Positions 26,731-36,234 of a stretch of DNA of 64,000 nt are shown here, in pieces. A model generated the notes under the pieces. It worked only from the letters and a program-made list of their open reading frames with translations, had not been told where the DNA came from and did no database searches. The DNA lies in NCBI GenBank assembly GCA_045562555.1, contig JBJKVO010000015.1, positions 372,001 to 436,000 of the forward strand, given 5' to 3'. Each line of letters starts with the position of its first letter. The stretch's first letter is position 1. Both the position numbers and the translations under genes were made by a program. The DNA is from UBA2588 sp002339805. GTDB lineage: Bacteria > Chloroflexota > Dehalococcoidia > Lucifugimonadales > UBA3495.

Positions 26731-27905
26731 ATATTAGGATTTATCAACACAATATCAGTCTGTACAGGAGAAGAAGCGTAAGGTCCTTTGATCCCTACAT
26801 GTACATCAATTTCTGAGCGTACGCCGAAATCACCAGGCAGATAGATGCCAGGTTCGATCGAGAATGTGGATCCTATCATGATGCTTCTTGTATCATGAGT
26901 TTCCCAGCTGTCTAGATTAACCCCTTCAGAATGTACTTCTTCACCTATTCCGTGGCCAAGCCTGTGAGTGAAATATTCACCATAACCATAATTATTTATT
27001 ATTGTCCGGGCAATCTGATCTACCTCCCAGCCTTCTATTGGTTGTTGTGAAGCGAATCGTTGTTCCAGGAAATGCAAAGATTTATCTCGCGCTTCGGTGA
27101 CAATATCGAATACTTCTTTATGCCTTAAAGGTACTTCATCTCCAATGTGTGCTACCCATGTTATATCTGAGTAAATGGAATTAGGTTTATTGTTTTTAGC
27201 CCACAAATCGATAAGAATCCAATCACCTTTTTTGAACGTTTTGGATTTTTCTAGAGGCTCATAATGAGGGTCAGCACTATTTTCATTTATAGCTACTACG
27301 GGTCCATCATAGGTCGTAAGATCGTTCTTGCTGAATAATTCTCTGATGTATTCAGCAACATCAAATTCACTAATTTCTTTGTTTAGGTTTGCCCCAATCA
27401 TTTCGAAGGCTTGATGTACTATTTTGCCCAGTTTTTGGCCTGCTTCTAAGTGGGATTCTATTTGGGTTTCGTCTAACGTTTGGGTAGCGTATTGAACCAG
27501 ATCTGCAGAAGATATAACGGTCGTATTTAGACTCTGGATAAGTTCGACTGTTCCTGCATCAACTCTGGAAATCCTAGGTAATTGATTAAATGGAGAGTAT
27601 TCCATAGCAACACGGTTTGTGTTGATAAGAACATCTCTGAGGTGAGCGAGCATTTCTTCCCGATTGTTGTAAGGGAGGGGATGAACATGTTTTTCATTGA
27701 ATCTACCTAGGTCTACATGGTGGGTGATCAAGTAGGGGAGCTCTGTTGGGGTGATCAGGAAAAATACGGGCCGTGTAATTTTTCCGTGTGAGGAGAGCAG
27801 TTTATTAAAAACTGGATTTGAATTTAGGTAGTCGTATACCAACCAGCCATCTATTTCGTTATCTTTTAAGAACTGTTGGGCATTCTTAATTGGATCCCCT
27901 AACAT
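26727..27905 (-). CDS. M24 family metallopeptidase (Xaa-Pro aminopeptidase-like)
   Basis: A 392-aa protein with an N-terminal creatinase-like domain and a C-terminal pita-bread fold. The five metal ligands are visible in order: D in LIDLWA, D in YSDITW, H in HRLGHGIG, E in SIEPGIY and E in VRSEID. It probably cleaves Xaa-Pro dipeptides, though creatinase-type C-N hydrolysis is the known alternative in this family. The ATG is preceded by a CGGGGG stretch only. It lies 15 bp downstream of the CoA-transferase on the same strand, likely one operon. Confidence 0.9.
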   Translation of the reverse strand: MLGDPIKNAQQFLKDNEIDGWLVYDYLNSNPVFNKLLSSHGKITRPVFFLITPTELPYLITHHVDLGRFNEKHVHPLPYNNREEMLAHLRDVLINTNRVAMEYSPFNQLPRISRVDAGTVELIQSLNTTVISSADLVQYATQTLDETQIESHLEAGQKLGKIVHQAFEMIGANLNKEISEFDVAEYIRELFSKNDLTTYDGPVVAINENSADPHYEPLEKSKTFKKGDWILIDLWAKNNKPNSIYSDITWVAHIGDEVPLRHKEVFDIVTEARDKSLHFLEQRFASQQPIEGWEVDQIARTIINNYGYGEYFTHRLGHGIGEEVHSEGVNLDSWETHDTRSIMIGSTFSIEPGIYLPGDFGVRSEIDVHVGIKGPYASSPVQTDIVLINPNI

Positions 27906-27920
27906 TATCAGCCCCCGGTG

Positions 27921-29108
27921 TTAAATTATTGCATCGTCCTTAAACTTTTGTATTTCTTCAATAGTGTAACCAATAGAAGATAATATTTCTTCATTATGCT
28001 CACCCAGCATAGGAGGAGCTAGCTTTAGTTCACCAGGACTTTCCGAAAATTTTATAGAGAGGCCTGTTTGTTTTATCTCCCCAGCGGTAGGATGCGACAT
28101 TGTGGTATACATTCCACGCTCGTGTACTTGTGGATCATTAAATACGGCTTCTAAGTCATTAATTGGTCCGCATGGTACGCTTTGTTCTTGCAGGTCTTTG
28201 ACCCATTCGTCGAGAGGTCTTTCCAAGAAATGTTGTTGAAGGAAAGGTATAATTTTTGATCGATTTTGCACTCGTTTTTCGTTTACTGCGTATTCTGGAT
28301 CATCCTTCAACTCTGGCAGCCCAATACCATTGCAAAATCTTTCCCAAATTCGTTCAGAACCTACTGCTATGTTTATAAATTTGTTATCTTTGCACATAAA
28401 TCCTTGATAAGGGACGAGATTAGGATGAGCTGCTCCAAGTCTTTTGGGTGATTCTCCAGTTGCGAAGTATGTACCTGCTTGGTATGTCAGCCATGCTACT
28501 TGTGAATCCAGCATAGATATATCAATATATTGGCCCGATCCCTGTTGTTCTCTGTAATATAAGGCTGCCATTACAGCATATGCTGCCCACATACCAGATC
28601 CGATGTCGGTTACAGCTATGCCAATTTTTTGAGGATCCCCATCCGGTTCACCAGTTATACTCATCAATCCGCTCACGCCTTGCATGATTTGATCCATTGC
28701 AGGTCTCGATTTGTAGGGTCCCGTTTGTCCAAATCCAGATATTGAACAGTAGACGATGTTGTTATTAACTTTTTTCACTTCTTCATAGCTTAACCCGAAT
28801 CTTCCCATGACCCCTGGAGTAAAATTTTCTACTATGACATCAGCTTCTGATGCTAATTTTAGGAATATTTTTCTTGCTTCATCCTCTTTGAAATTCAGGG
28901 TTAAACTTTTTTTGTTACGATTGATTGAAAGGAAATATGCACTTTCATTTCCAATAAATGGAGGACCCCAATGTCTGGTGTCATCACCTGTTCCTGGGAT
29001 TTCTATTTTAATCACGTCAGCACCATAATCGCCTAACATCAGGGTGCAGAATGGTCCTGCCAGGGCCCTAGTTAAGTCCAGTACTTTGATTCCTTCCAAC
29101 GCTCTCAT
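27921..29108 (-). CDS. CaiB/BaiF (class III) CoA-transferase family protein
   Basis: A 395-aa family III CoA-transferase, closer to the formyl-CoA transferase-like majority than the copy at 5212. Visible motifs are ALEGIKVLDLTRALAGPFCTLMLGDYGADVIKIE, NRNKKSLTLNFK and the catalytic Asp in AVTDIGSGMWAA. The ATG at 29108 is chosen because GGAGG lies 6 bp before it; a start 11 codons upstream lacks a site. The substrate is unknown. Co-directional with the M24 peptidase. Confidence 0.93.
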   Translation of the reverse strand: MRALEGIKVLDLTRALAGPFCTLMLGDYGADVIKIEIPGTGDDTRHWGPPFIGNESAYFLSINRNKKSLTLNFKEDEARKIFLKLASEADVIVENFTPGVMGRFGLSYEEVKKVNNNIVYCSISGFGQTGPYKSRPAMDQIMQGVSGLMSITGEPDGDPQKIGIAVTDIGSGMWAAYAVMAALYYREQQGSGQYIDISMLDSQVAWLTYQAGTYFATGESPKRLGAAHPNLVPYQGFMCKDNKFINIAVGSERIWERFCNGIGLPELKDDPEYAVNEKRVQNRSKIIPFLQQHFLERPLDEWVKDLQEQSVPCGPINDLEAVFNDPQVHERGMYTTMSHPTAGEIKQTGLSIKFSESPGELKLAPPMLGEHNEEILSSIGYTIEEIQKFKDDAII

Positions 29109-29251
29109 TCGTATCCTCCGTATGCCGTGGTTAGTAAACATAAATATTAAAAAATATTAACACAGGGATACATCACATCAAAGGTTAGATTGCGATTGCC
29201 ATACAGGATATAATGGATTTTAGAATTCCAAATTTATTGAAGGATAGTGTT

Positions 29252-29836
29252 ATGACACAAGAAGTGAGCAATACCTCCCTAACTAGATTTAATGACGAAT
29301 TTGGAGCCCCATCTGAGCGTGCGGCTACAAAAGTCAGGCCTTTTTTGAATTCTTATGTGAAGGAATTTATCAAGAATTCTCCGTTTGCTGTTATGTCCAC
29401 TAGTGGTGCTGGCGGCAAATGTGATGCATCTCCTAAAGGAGGAATGCCAGGGTTTATAAAAATATTAGATGATACCCATCTTTTGTTGCCTGATGTAGCC
29501 GGCAATAAATTATTTCAATCTTATGCGAATCTTGATAGTAACCCTAATGTTGGAATTTTGTTTTTCATACCGGGTTTAGATGACACAGTTCGGGTTAATG
29601 GTTCTGCATCGATAATATCTAAAGAAGAAATGGAAGCCCAAAATGTGAGTCTTCAGTTATACGAAACTGATGAGAATAGTAAGCATCTGCAAGGTATTGT
29701 GATTGAAGTTCAAGAATCATATGGACACTGCCCAAGAGCATTTAAATTCTCTAAATTTTGGGATGTAGATACGATTAGTAAAAATCGTGATAATAGACCT
29801 ATTCCAGCTAGACTCGATCAATTTTCAAGTAAATAA
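29252..29836 (+). CDS. Pyridoxamine 5'-phosphate oxidase (PPOX)-type FMN-binding protein
   Basis: Split-barrel flavoprotein of 194 aa. It shows FLNSYVKEFIKNSPFAVMSTSGAGGKCDASPKGGMPG followed by LLLPDVAGNKLFQSYANLDSNPNVGILFFIPG, the pattern of the DR2398/MSMEG_1061-like PPOX group. HCPRAFKFSKFW near the end is also typical. These proteins bind FMN or F420; the substrate is unknown. The start at 29252 has GAAGGA 9 bp upstream; the earlier in-frame ATG overlaps a TATAAT (29209-29214). Confidence 0.88.
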   Translation: MTQEVSNTSLTRFNDEFGAPSERAATKVRPFLNSYVKEFIKNSPFAVMSTSGAGGKCDASPKGGMPGFIKILDDTHLLLPDVAGNKLFQSYANLDSNPNVGILFFIPGLDDTVRVNGSASIISKEEMEAQNVSLQLYETDENSKHLQGIVIEVQESYGHCPRAFKFSKFWDVDTISKNRDNRPIPARLDQFSSK

Positions 29837-29858
29837 AACATATTCAAGGTTAATAGAA

Positions 29859-32519
29859 ATGAGCGACGTTAAATATACCAAGATTACTTTAGACAATGGG
29901 ATGGATGTTATTTTGCATAAGGATAAATCTATACCTATGGTTGCGGTGAATGTGTGGTATCACGTTGGCTCCAAAGATGAGGAATTAGGGAAGACAGGGT
30001 TTGCTCATTTGTTTGAGCATATGATGTTCGAAGGATCGAAACATCACAATGAGAATCATTTTGAACCACTACAAAAAGTAGGTGCTAATTTAAATGGTTC
30101 TACAAATATGGATAGGACAAATTATTGGGAGAATGTACCAAGTAATTATCTGGAGTTGGCTTTGTGGTTGGAAGCTGATCGTATGGGGTATCTTTTAGAT
30201 GCATTGACTCAAGAACGACTTGATAACCAGAGAGAAGTTGTTAAAAACGAAAGAAGACAGACTTACGAGAATAGGCCATATGGTATGGCTCATTGGAACA
30301 TGCAAGGCCAATTATTCCCCAGCCCTCATCCTTACAACTGGATGACCATTGGATCTCAAGAAGATTTGGATGATGCTAGTTTAGAGGACGTTCAGGCATT
30401 TTTTAAGAAATACTACAGTCCATCGAATGCTAGTTTGTCTATTGCCGGTGATATAGATGTTAACCAAAGTATTGAAATGGTTAATAAATATTTTTCCAGC
30501 CTTTCACCAGGTGAGCCCAATGATAAAGTTTCACGATTTGACTCTTCTCTCAGTGGTAGAGTCGAACTGTTTATGCCGGATAATGTTTCTCTCCCTAAAG
30601 TTTATATAGCATGGACTACCCCTCCTCACTTGGATAAATCTGAGCCTGAACTGGATATATTGAGTTTAATATTAGCGGATGGTAGGAACTCACGATTGTA
30701 TAGTAAATTGGTATATCCAAATATTGCACAGAATGTTTCTGCTTATGCTTATTCATCAGAAATAGCTGGGCAGTTTTTTATCGAGGCTACCGCTTCTCCA
30801 GGGCATACATTGACGGACATAGAAAATATTATTGATGAAGAATTGGAACGCTTAGTCACGGACCCTCCCACAGACGAAGAAATGGAGATCGCACTGAATA
30901 AGATCGAACATTACAATTATTCCCAATTATCTAAGATTGGAGGATTCGGCGGAAAAGCTGATTTGTTAAATCATTACAATGTCTTTGCTAATGATCCTGA
31001 ATATATAAATACATTTATTAATGAATATGAAAAAGTTACTACAGCTGATGTTATATCAAGTAAGAAGAATATATTAAATGAAGACCAAGTTAGGTTGAGA
31101 GTTGCGCCAAACGCGCATCTGATTCCAGTTGAATTAGATTTAGATAGGACCATTGAGCCAGAAGCTGCTGAGCCTCAAAGTTTTAGGCCACCGCAACATC
31201 AAAAATGTGTTTTGAGTAATGGTATCGAAGTTGTTTATATTAATAAACCAGGGCCTCCTTTGGTGTCTTGTGGAGTCCTAATAAAAACCGGAGCAACGTC
31301 AGACAGTGAGGATCTTCCTGGATTAGCATACTTCACCTCCATGTTGACTAGGGAAGGAACAACTTCTCGTACGAGCGCAGAAATTTATCATGATTTAGAT
31401 AAATTGGGGACGTCTATGAGTGTAGAGTCTCGTAGAGAGTTTATATTTTACTCCCTTGAAATTTTGGCTAAACATTTCAATTCAGGACTAGATATTCTTT
31501 CCGATATCATCAAGAATCCTGTGTTTCCAGAGAATGAAATTGAACGAATAAAAGCTAAACAACTTGGAGACTTGCAGAGGTCAAAAGATGAACCGAATGC
31601 TGTGGCGGATCGTTTATTCCCCAGATTGATTTACGGAGAGACGTCAGGCTATGGCCATCCAGTTATTGGCAATGAAGAATCCGTTAAAAGATTTACTAGA
31701 GCCGATTTGCAATCGTTTAAGAATGCTGCTTTTACTCCAGAAATGTCTCAGATTATTGTTGTAGGCAATATAGAGTTTAGTGATGTGCAAAAAGCATGTG
31801 AACTTTATTTTTCCGATTGGAAATCTAGTGAAGATAATCAAGGTTATTCAATTGTAAATACAATTGATAACAATCAGAACCCTGTGGGAATCTACATATG
31901 TGACAAACCTGACTCTGCACAGTCTGTGATACGAGCTGGCCATACAATTTTCCCAAGAAGAGATGATAGATATTACCAGATGAACCTTGTAAATTTCATA
32001 TTTGGAGGACAATTCTCGTCTCGTTTGAACTCAAATCTGAGAGAAGATAAAGGTTATAGTTATGGATTTCATTCTGGTGTTTCTTGGTATAGTAATGAAT
32101 CATTGTTAGTTGCTGGAGGTTCGGTACAAACCGATAAAACTAAGGAATCTATGATTGAAATCTTAAAAGAATTCGATGAGATACTATCCAGCCGAACGAT
32201 TACAGAGGAAGAACTTGATGACGCAAGGAATCAGCTTTTGAGAGGATATCCAGCAGGTTTTGAGAGACTTAGTCAGATTATGGATAATATGATTCAGTTA
32301 GGAGTCCATGATTTAGAAGATGATTATTTTGAAAAAGTCCCTGCAAATTTGAAGTCAGTGAGTTTGGACCAAGTTAGATCTACAGCAGCCAGCACGATTA
32401 AGCCCAAAGAGCTTAAGATATTGATTGTTGGTGACAAACAAGAAATTATTTCAGGATTGCAGTCTTTGGACCTTCCAATTTTTGACATAGATTCTGAAGG
32501 TAATATTTTAGGGAATTAA
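29859..32519 (+). CDS. M16 family zinc peptidase, two-domain fusion
   Basis: An 886-aa insulinase-type peptidase built of two M16 halves. The N-terminal half has the inverted zinc motif H50-L-F-E53-H54 with a distal Glu in the VVKNERRQTYENRPYG helix. The C-terminal half lacks HxxEH (TSMLTREGT at the equivalent place) but keeps the R/Y pair region GYSYGFHSG. This active-plus-inactive pairing is normal for single-chain M16B enzymes. No signal peptide is seen, so localisation is unclear. The start at 29859 follows AAGG and avoids overlap with the PPOX gene. The stop interlocks with the HtrA gene (TTAA). Confidence 0.92.
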   Translation: MSDVKYTKITLDNGMDVILHKDKSIPMVAVNVWYHVGSKDEELGKTGFAHLFEHMMFEGSKHHNENHFEPLQKVGANLNGSTNMDRTNYWENVPSNYLELALWLEADRMGYLLDALTQERLDNQREVVKNERRQTYENRPYGMAHWNMQGQLFPSPHPYNWMTIGSQEDLDDASLEDVQAFFKKYYSPSNASLSIAGDIDVNQSIEMVNKYFSSLSPGEPNDKVSRFDSSLSGRVELFMPDNVSLPKVYIAWTTPPHLDKSEPELDILSLILADGRNSRLYSKLVYPNIAQNVSAYAYSSEIAGQFFIEATASPGHTLTDIENIIDEELERLVTDPPTDEEMEIALNKIEHYNYSQLSKIGGFGGKADLLNHYNVFANDPEYINTFINEYEKVTTADVISSKKNILNEDQVRLRVAPNAHLIPVELDLDRTIEPEAAEPQSFRPPQHQKCVLSNGIEVVYINKPGPPLVSCGVLIKTGATSDSEDLPGLAYFTSMLTREGTTSRTSAEIYHDLDKLGTSMSVESRREFIFYSLEILAKHFNSGLDILSDIIKNPVFPENEIERIKAKQLGDLQRSKDEPNAVADRLFPRLIYGETSGYGHPVIGNEESVKRFTRADLQSFKNAAFTPEMSQIIVVGNIEFSDVQKACELYFSDWKSSEDNQGYSIVNTIDNNQNPVGIYICDKPDSAQSVIRAGHTIFPRRDDRYYQMNLVNFIFGGQFSSRLNSNLREDKGYSYGFHSGVSWYSNESLLVAGGSVQTDKTKESMIEILKEFDEILSSRTITEEELDDARNQLLRGYPAGFERLSQIMDNMIQLGVHDLEDDYFEKVPANLKSVSLDQVRSTAASTIKPKELKILIVGDKQEIISGLQSLDLPIFDIDSEGNILGN

Positions 32520-33631
32520 GGCCGTTCTCCAAGTTGTAAAGGAACTGTTAGGATTTCTGTAGTTTCGTCTGGATTTATCCTGAAAATTTGGAGTTCTATA
32601 GTATCCTCAGGGGCATAATCATGGCGTAACATTTTTGTTAGTTCCATCGTACTAGATGTTTTATTACCGTTAATTGCCATAATAATGTCACCTGGTATCA
32701 GGTCACTTAATGCGGATGGCGCGTCATCCACTATAGCTTGGATTACGACACCTTCTCTGACAGATAGTTGATAGGCCGCAGCTTTTTCTGGGTCTAAATC
32801 GGATAGATAAGCACCCATCCAAGCCCATTTAACTTTTCCTGTTTCTATAAGTTGCTTAGCAACAAGTGCCGCGGTGTCTATATTAACTGCAAAACCTATC
32901 CCTTCTATACTGGTGCCGTCGTTGGCATTGCCTCTTACTACGACGGTGTTAATCCCGACAATATTACCATTCAGATTAAGTAGAGGTCCTCCACTGTTTC
33001 CCGGATTTATTACGGTATCTGTCTGGATCAAGTCGGTTAGAGTGGAGTCCCTACTGATATCGATATTCCTGCCTAATGCTGAGACCACACCTACTGTGAC
33101 CGTAGGTCCACCAGGTAAAGCGAGCGCATTACCAATAGCTATTACCCAATCTCCCACTCGGAGATTACTTTCGTTTTCGAGAGGTATGTAGGGGTAATTT
33201 TCACCGGGTATTTGAATGACAGCCAAGTCAGATAATATATCGTATCCAATGATAGAAGCTTCTTTTTGGGTACCATCATCTAGGGTAACTGTAATTTTTG
33301 TTGAATCTTTTATCACGTGATTATTTGTTAATATTAGTCCTGATGAATCAAATATGACACCAGATCCAGAACCTTCTCCTTGACGTAATCCGAACCTGTC
33401 TCGAGATACAGTATCTGACACAATGGACACTACGGAAGATCTCACAGATTCGACTGTATCGGCGATATTTGGAAATTGAACATTTTGGGTTTTTTCAGAT
33501 TGTTCTTCTATTGATACATTGGAAACTTGAGATGCACCGCTTTCTCCTTCCTGTAATGTGCACCCAGTCACAACACTTAGGGTTAGTAATATTACGGCGG
33601 TATAACTGAAGAACGTATGCTTAATTTTCAT
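32516..33631 (-). CDS. HtrA/DegP-like serine protease, lipoprotein
   Basis: A 371-aa trypsin-like protease with a C-terminal PDZ domain. The triad is His in TNNHVI, Asp in LSDLAVIQ and Ser in INPGNSGGPLL. The N-terminus is a hydrophobic signal ending in a lipobox (VVTGC), so it should be anchored outside the membrane as a lipoprotein, unlike the single-pass form common in Gram-positives. The PDZ domain contains GVVIQAIVDDAPS and DIIMAINGNKT. The role is envelope protein quality control. It overlaps the end of rph by 11 bp, so it is probably translated from the rph transcript. Confidence 0.93.
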   Translation of the reverse strand: MKIKHTFFSYTAVILLTLSVVTGCTLQEGESGASQVSNVSIEEQSEKTQNVQFPNIADTVESVRSSVVSIVSDTVSRDRFGLRQGEGSGSGVIFDSSGLILTNNHVIKDSTKITVTLDDGTQKEASIIGYDILSDLAVIQIPGENYPYIPLENESNLRVGDWVIAIGNALALPGGPTVTVGVVSALGRNIDISRDSTLTDLIQTDTVINPGNSGGPLLNLNGNIVGINTVVVRGNANDGTSIEGIGFAVNIDTAALVAKQLIETGKVKWAWMGAYLSDLDPEKAAAYQLSVREGVVIQAIVDDAPSALSDLIPGDIIMAINGNKTSSTMELTKMLRHDYAPEDTIELQIFRINPDETTEILTVPLQLGERP

Positions 33632-34358
33632 TTACGTTAAGTCCTGTTAAATATTGATTTTGGAATACTGCAATTTCAGATGTTCCTTTAGTTGCCAGGT
33701 CAATTATTTGAGGTATTTTGTCAGTGCTGAAAGGCCCTGCTTCCGTGCCTCCCTGGATTTCTATTAGCTGTTTCTCATCAGTCATGACAATATTAAAATC
33801 TACGTCAGCATTAAAGTCTTCTTCGTAGCAGGGATCTAGTAGTAAATCATCTCCGATTAATGCAATGCTGACTGCGCAAACATTATTTAAAATAGGGCTA
33901 CTAGTGATTTTATTTTGGTTGATTAGGAGATTAATTGCTTGGCTTAAAGCGATAAAGCCTCCATTTATTGACGCTGTTCTTGTTCCAGCATCTGCTTGTA
34001 TCACGTCACAGTCTATTTGTATTGTTAATTCTCCTAAAATAGACAGGTCTGTTATGCCTCTTAGTGACCTACCAATTAATCTTTGTATTTCTTGCGATCT
34101 ACCATTAATTTTCCCGGTGTCTCTTTCTCTTCGATTTCGAGTATTGGTTGCTCTTGGTAACATACTATAATCCGCCGTCACCCACCCTGAACCACTCCCT
34201 TTCAAGAAAGGTGGAACTCTGTCTTCTACAGAAGCAGAACATAAAACCTTTGTGTTCCCTGTGGATATAAGTACTGATCCTTCAGCGTATTGTTGTAAAC
34301 TTGAATCTATTGTGATTGGGCGTAGTTCATCGCCGTTTCTTCCATCTATTCGTTGCAC
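33621..34358 (-). CDS. rph: Ribonuclease PH
   Basis: Phosphate-dependent 3'-5' exoribonuclease that trims tRNA 3' ends; 245 aa, the usual size. Signature segments are GRNGDELRPITI, GSVLISTGNTKVLCSASVE, TADYSMLPRATNTRNRRE, GRSQEIQRLIGRSLR and DVIQADAGTRTASINGG. It starts with GTG (34358) preceded by AAAGG at the right distance. Followed by the HtrA gene with an 11-bp overlap. Confidence 0.96.
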   Translation of the reverse strand: MQRIDGRNGDELRPITIDSSLQQYAEGSVLISTGNTKVLCSASVEDRVPPFLKGSGSGWVTADYSMLPRATNTRNRRERDTGKINGRSQEIQRLIGRSLRGITDLSILGELTIQIDCDVIQADAGTRTASINGGFIALSQAINLLINQNKITSSPILNNVCAVSIALIGDDLLLDPCYEEDFNADVDFNIVMTDEKQLIEIQGGTEAGPFSTDKIPQIIDLATKGTSEIAVFQNQYLTGLNVNEN

Positions 34359-34453
34359 TTTGTAACCTTTATTTTTTTTATAATAAAATTATACCGAATC
34401 ACAGGGGTTAATTGCACTGTTCAGATAGATACCATGTAATACTCATCTTAGGG

Positions 34454-34483
34454 TTGTGTTACATAGTTAATGTTGCTTATAAT
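34454..34483 (+). promoter_or_regulatory. Putative sigma70 promoter of ilvE
   Basis: -35 TTGTGT (34454-34459), 18-bp spacer, perfect -10 TATAAT (34478-34483). It rules out the in-frame TTG at 34470 as a start and fits the GTG at 34515. Confidence 0.5.
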
Positions 34484-34514
34484 CATTTCGATAACAGTTG
34501 GAGAGGTCATACCT

Positions 34515-35453
34515 GTGAGTGATAATGAATTCGATCATTTAAATACGTTTTTCCAAGGTGCTATTGTCCCTGTTCCAGATTCTAAGGTTAGTGTCATGAC
34601 CCACGCATTGCATTATGGAACTGCAGTTTTTGAAGGGATACGTGGTAATTGGAATGAAGAAAAAGGCGTAATTAGTATTTTCAGATTGCGTGAGCATTAC
34701 GAAAGGTTGCTGCGTGGCTGTAAACTACTTATGCTAGACATCCCATATTCTTTAGATGATTTATGTGATATTACAATAGACCTGGTTCAAAAGAATAAAC
34801 ATAAATCTGATATTTACATTCGTCCTCTAGCTTATAAAAGCGCTGAAGTTGTTGCAAATCTAAAACTCCAAGATCTTTCTGCTGATTTCACATTGATTAC
34901 AGTGCCGTTTGGTAATTATTTGGGTTCAGACACTTTAAGATGCTGTACTTCGTCGTGGAGAAGAGTAGATGATTTGATGATTCCTGCTAGATTGAAAATA
35001 GCAGGAATTTACGTGAACAGCATACTGGCAAAAACAGAGGCCACTTTAGCTGGATTTGATGAAGCAATATTGTTGAATCATGACGGCCACGTGTCCGAAG
35101 GTTCAGGGGAAAATATTTTTGTGTATTCTGAGGGAACGCTTATAACAAGCGGGCTGGATGACAATGTTCTACCTGGAATTACTAGAAACACTATAATAGA
35201 ACTAGCGAGAGAAGAACTGGGAATTCCAGTGATTGAACGAACAATAGATAGGAGTGAATTATACTTAGCCGACGAAGTGTTCCTAACAGGGACTGCCGCT
35301 CACTTGACCCCTGTCGTTGAACTTGATCGCAGGCCAATCGGTAGTGGTGAATCAGGAGAATTGGCAACTCAATTGCAGAAGATGTATTTTAATATTGTAG
35401 TAGGCAATAATCCGAAATACAGTCATTGGTGTACGAACGTAACTCCTGACTAA
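34515..35453 (+). CDS. ilvE: Branched-chain amino acid aminotransferase
   Basis: PLP fold-type IV transaminase of 312 aa for valine, leucine and isoleucine. It has MTHALHYGTAVFEGIRG, the PLP-Lys region PARLKIAGIYVNSILAK, ILLNHDGHVSEGSGENIF, PGITRNTIIELA and DEVFLTGTAAHLTPV. GTG at 34515 is chosen: GGAGAGG lies 8 bp before it and the promoter's -10 lies at 34478. An SDR gene follows 16 bp downstream on the same strand. Confidence 0.93.
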   Translation: MSDNEFDHLNTFFQGAIVPVPDSKVSVMTHALHYGTAVFEGIRGNWNEEKGVISIFRLREHYERLLRGCKLLMLDIPYSLDDLCDITIDLVQKNKHKSDIYIRPLAYKSAEVVANLKLQDLSADFTLITVPFGNYLGSDTLRCCTSSWRRVDDLMIPARLKIAGIYVNSILAKTEATLAGFDEAILLNHDGHVSEGSGENIFVYSEGTLITSGLDDNVLPGITRNTIIELAREELGIPVIERTIDRSELYLADEVFLTGTAAHLTPVVELDRRPIGSGESGELATQLQKMYFNIVVGNNPKYSHWCTNVTPD

Positions 35454-35469
35454 TCAAGAGGAGATTAAT

Positions 35470-36219
35470 ATGGGAAAATTACAAGGCAAAGTAGCATTGG
35501 TAACAGGCTCCGGGAGGAACATAGGCCGCGCAACAGTACTTAAATTTGCTTCTGAAGGGGCCGATGTAGTAGTGAATGCTAGAACTAATAAACAGGAAGC
35601 CGATGCAGTAGCAGAAGAAGCTAGAGCACTGGGAGTACGAGCACTCTCTATTGTGGCAGATGTATCCGATAGTTCTCAAGTCAGTAATATGATTAATCAA
35701 ATTGTTAATGAGTTCGGCAAAATTGATGTGTTGGTAAGTAACGCAGCTATTCGACCACATGACAACTTTACGGAACTGACTCTTGAGGATTGGGAACGAG
35801 TCAGAGGAGTTGTATTAGATGGAGCTTTTTATCTAGCTTTAGAATGTTTAAAGCATATGTCCGCTCAAGAATCTGGTAACATCATCTTCTTTACGGGAGA
35901 AGGAGCTTTTTTAGGTAGTGCAAAAAGAGCACACGTATCTGCAGCAAAGATGGGGTTAGTAGGCCTAGCTAGAGGTTTGGCCAGTGAATTTGCCCCAAAG
36001 AATATACGTGTTAATGTCGTCTCCCCTGGAAGTATAGATACTGTTAGAGCTAATCCTGAATGGTATTTAGGACGGGTGCCAGACCATTCAGGAATTCCGT
36101 TAGGTCGGCAGGGTAATGTAGAAGAACTAGCTGCAACTTGTTTGTTTTTGGCTTCTGATGATGCCGGTTATATTACGGGCCAAACCATTCATGTTAATGG
36201 TGGTGCGTTATATCATTAA
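35470..36219 (+). CDS. Short-chain dehydrogenase/reductase family protein lacking the catalytic Tyr
   Basis: A 249-aa SDR. The cofactor motif is TGSGRNIGR (12-20), followed by VADVSD, the NAA motif at 91-93 and a good C-terminal GGALYH-type end. The active-site YxxxK is changed: Lys160 is present in HVSAAK but position 156 is Val, and the preceding Ser region reads FFTGEGAF. Divergent SDRs of the enoyl-reductase type also lack this Tyr, so it may be an active atypical member. AGAGGAG lies 6 bp before the ATG. Probably co-transcribed with ilvE. Confidence 0.85.
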   Translation: MGKLQGKVALVTGSGRNIGRATVLKFASEGADVVVNARTNKQEADAVAEEARALGVRALSIVADVSDSSQVSNMINQIVNEFGKIDVLVSNAAIRPHDNFTELTLEDWERVRGVVLDGAFYLALECLKHMSAQESGNIIFFTGEGAFLGSAKRAHVSAAKMGLVGLARGLASEFAPKNIRVNVVSPGSIDTVRANPEWYLGRVPDHSGIPLGRQGNVEELAATCLFLASDDAGYITGQTIHVNGGALYH

Positions 36220-36234
36220 GATGAGTAATCCGTG

